Below are positions 7,636 through 8,606 of a DNA stretch of 8,606 nucleotides, piece by piece. The notes below the pieces were generated by a model. The model was given only the letters and a program-made list of their open reading frames with translations. It was not told the DNA's origin and did no database searches. How positions within the stretch are numbered: the first letter of the stretch is position 1; every line of letters starts with the position of its first letter. The DNA lies in NCBI GenBank assembly GCA_021797025.1, contig JAKAAK010000135.1, positions 1 to 8,606 on the forward strand, in the 5' to 3' direction. This stretch comes from Thermoplasmata archaeon. Its GTDB lineage: Archaea; Thermoplasmatota; Thermoplasmata; Thermoplasmatales; Thermoplasmataceae. The translations under genes and the position numbers were made by a program.

Positions 7636-8053
7636 CACCTCAGTGCCTTCCTGTATGTAACCACTGGCCTTATTGCCATCTCTTACCTATTGTTTATAGA
7701 TTCTACTGAGCGGTTTATTACAAAGCTTAATCATCATCGTTTTGATGCTTTGGCTGGCTATTTACAAAACGCTAGGCTTTCGTTAATTTTATCTGGTCGG
7801 TCCTCCTTTACCTCTACCTTATATTGATATGTTATTCACTTTTTAATACCGGCATTTTCAAGATTCCTTACCTTATATTCATTAAATTCTGTGTCATCTT
7901 TTCAAGATATTTCTTAATTTCATTATTGTTATTTTGCAATTTACTGTTCTTATTATCCAGTCCGTCAATAATATTTTTATAATCTTTCAACTCCTTCTTA
8001 AGTTTCTCTGCCAAAGTATCCTTATTAGATTCTTTTACAGGGACTTCTATCAT
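7521..8053 (-). pseudogene. IS66-family transposase remnant 2: intact coiled-coil start, large internal deletion, broken C-terminus
   Basis: The minus strand starts with an uninterrupted 61-codon frame (8053-7868, MIEVPVKESNKD...) that is almost wholly a charged coiled coil rich in Lys, Glu and Asn, like the N-terminal helix of IS66-type transposases. It ends at a stop. The neighbouring frames hold NLENAGIKK and KVEVKEDRPDKINESLAF with stops between them. From about 7720 the C-terminus reads FVINRSVESINNR, a stop, then EMAIRPVVTYRK and GKLKCILNM, ending at the TGA at 7521. The block corresponds to the IS66 signature NN-x-AER-x-IRP. The Ala position has become a stop, while the catalytic Glu is kept. 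Several hundred residues between the coil and the C-terminus are missing, so it cannot make an active transposase. The coil could still be translated: AT-rich TATA-like sequence lies at about 8061-8080. It is shorter than remnant 1. Confidence 0.7.
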
Positions 8054-8224
8054 ATTATTGTAATATTATAATTAAAAATCTAATTTTCCACTGATATCAT
8101 TGCTTTATAAGAACTTCAAATCACCGAACCCTTACGGATAAACAATCTCCTATAGGGGGAATAACAACAGCTGTGGAAAATAGTTATAAAATTATTTGTA
8201 ATTCAGGGCTGTTTAATTAATAAG
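8054..8224. other. Intergenic stretch between the IS66 remnant and the GT2 gene
   Basis: No credible gene was seen here. It is AT-rich apart from a GC-richer patch holding the palindrome CCTATAGG at 8149-8156 inside AATCTCCTATAGGGGG. The first part may be the outer end of the IS66 copy. A TAGGAG word at 7514-7519 is inverted with respect to CTCCTA at 8147-8152 and could be a trace of terminal repeats, but six bases is too little to call. Confidence 0.25.
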
Positions 8225-8232
8225 TTTTATAT
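8225..8232 (+). promoter_or_regulatory. TATA box of the GT2 gene
   Basis: TTTTATAT sits 24-31 bases before the ATG at 8256, with no ribosome binding site between, matching a leaderless transcript. Confidence 0.55.
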
Positions 8233-8255
8233 CCTGATTTTTAATTACTACAAAA

Positions 8256-8606
8256 ATGGAAAATCAAAATATCGATTTAACTATTGTTCTTGCAACTTTG
8301 AATGAAATAGAAAATTTACCGTTGCTCTGTTCCAGTATTGATTCAATTTTAAGCAAACAAAAAATAAAATACCAGTTATTATTTGTTGATGATAACAGTA
8401 AAGATGGTACGAGAGAGTTTATAATAAACTACTGTAATAAAAATCCGCTTTCAAAATATATATTTAATGGGTGCAAAATGTCTCCATTAATAGCTAGATA
8501 CCAGGGAATAAAAATTGCCGATGGCAAATATATAATTAATATGGATGCAGATTTACAGCATCCTACATCTTATCTAATGAATATATACAATGCTCTGTTA
8601 AAGAAT
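8256..8606 (+). CDS. GT2-family glycosyltransferase, dolichyl-phosphate sugar synthase type, N-terminal part (cut by window edge)
   Basis: The frame is open from the ATG at 8256 through 117 codons to the window end. The opening beta strand DLTIVLATLNEIENL (7-21) matches the (V/I)-x-P-T-x-NE-x-x-N-(L/I) start of DPM-type enzymes, with the usual Pro replaced by Ala. FVDDNSKDGT (43-52) is the nucleotide-binding acidic pair and MDADLQHPT (96-104) is the DxD metal site with the typical DADLQHP context. Such enzymes transfer a sugar from GDP- or UDP-sugar to dolichyl phosphate on the cytoplasmic face, giving a donor for GT-C enzymes outside. Between the motifs, KMSPLIARYQGIKIADGKY (74-92) fits the acceptor-side loop and helix but departs from the common RxGLGxA pattern, so the lipid or sugar may differ. 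The C-terminus is not visible, so it cannot be said whether it carries membrane helices, as many relatives do. It is transcribed away from the IS66 remnant. Confidence 0.85.
   Translation, partial: MENQNIDLTIVLATLNEIENLPLLCSSIDSILSKQKIKYQLLFVDDNSKDGTREFIINYCNKNPLSKYIFNGCKMSPLIARYQGIKIADGKYIINMDADLQHPTSYLMNIYNALLKN

Noticed and set aside
7624..7827. Plus-strand 67-codon open frame
   Set aside because: It is antisense to the IS66 C-terminus, whose signature is clear on the minus strand.
7514..8152. Terminal inverted repeats of IS66 remnant 2 (TAGGAG / CTCCTA)
   Set aside because: Only six bases match, there is no flanking target duplication, and remnant 1 lacks the same word at its end.

Overview
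The window looks like a piece of an acidophilic archaeal chromosome, most likely from the Thermoplasmatales (Ferroplasma/Acidiplasma/Cuniculiplasma type). This is inferred from the AT-rich composition, heavy use of ATA (Ile) and AGA/AGG (Arg) codons, TATA-like boxes 20-35 bases before nearly every start codon with no room for a ribosome binding site (leaderless transcripts), and the protein families present. No taxonomic marker gene is present, so the lineage is an inference.

Layout, left to right. (1) The 5' part of rmlC (dTDP-4-dehydrorhamnose 3,5-epimerase) on the minus strand, cut by the left edge. (2) A divergent 564-residue DUF2079 multi-pass membrane protein. (3) A decayed, internally deleted IS66-family transposase on the minus strand. 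(4) A second DUF2079 protein of 571 residues, a close paralogue of the first. (5) A third, much more divergent DUF2079 protein on the minus strand, convergent with the second. (6) A GT4-type glycosyltransferase just upstream of it in the same direction. (7) A second decayed IS66 copy in the same orientation as the first. (8) The start of a GT2 glycosyltransferase of the dolichyl-phosphate sugar synthase type on the plus strand, cut by the right edge.

Taken together this is a surface-glycan or protein-glycosylation locus that has been rearranged around insertion sequences. RmlC supplies a deoxysugar nucleotide. The GT4 enzyme extends a glycan on the cytoplasmic side. The GT2 enzyme could charge a polyprenyl phosphate with a sugar. 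DUF2079 proteins, which resemble GT-C enzymes, could use such lipid-linked sugars on the outer face. This division of labour is inferred from the families; the substrates cannot be read from the sequence.

The points most worth following up are the mosaic divergence of the two DUF2079 paralogues (3' end nearly identical, 5' end diverged), their shared loss of acidic residues that the third copy keeps, and the two IS66 remnants that form direct repeats around the block holding DUF2079 copy 2, DUF2079 copy 3 and GT4. I found no RNA gene, CRISPR array or defence system, and nothing that clearly amounts to an undescribed system.
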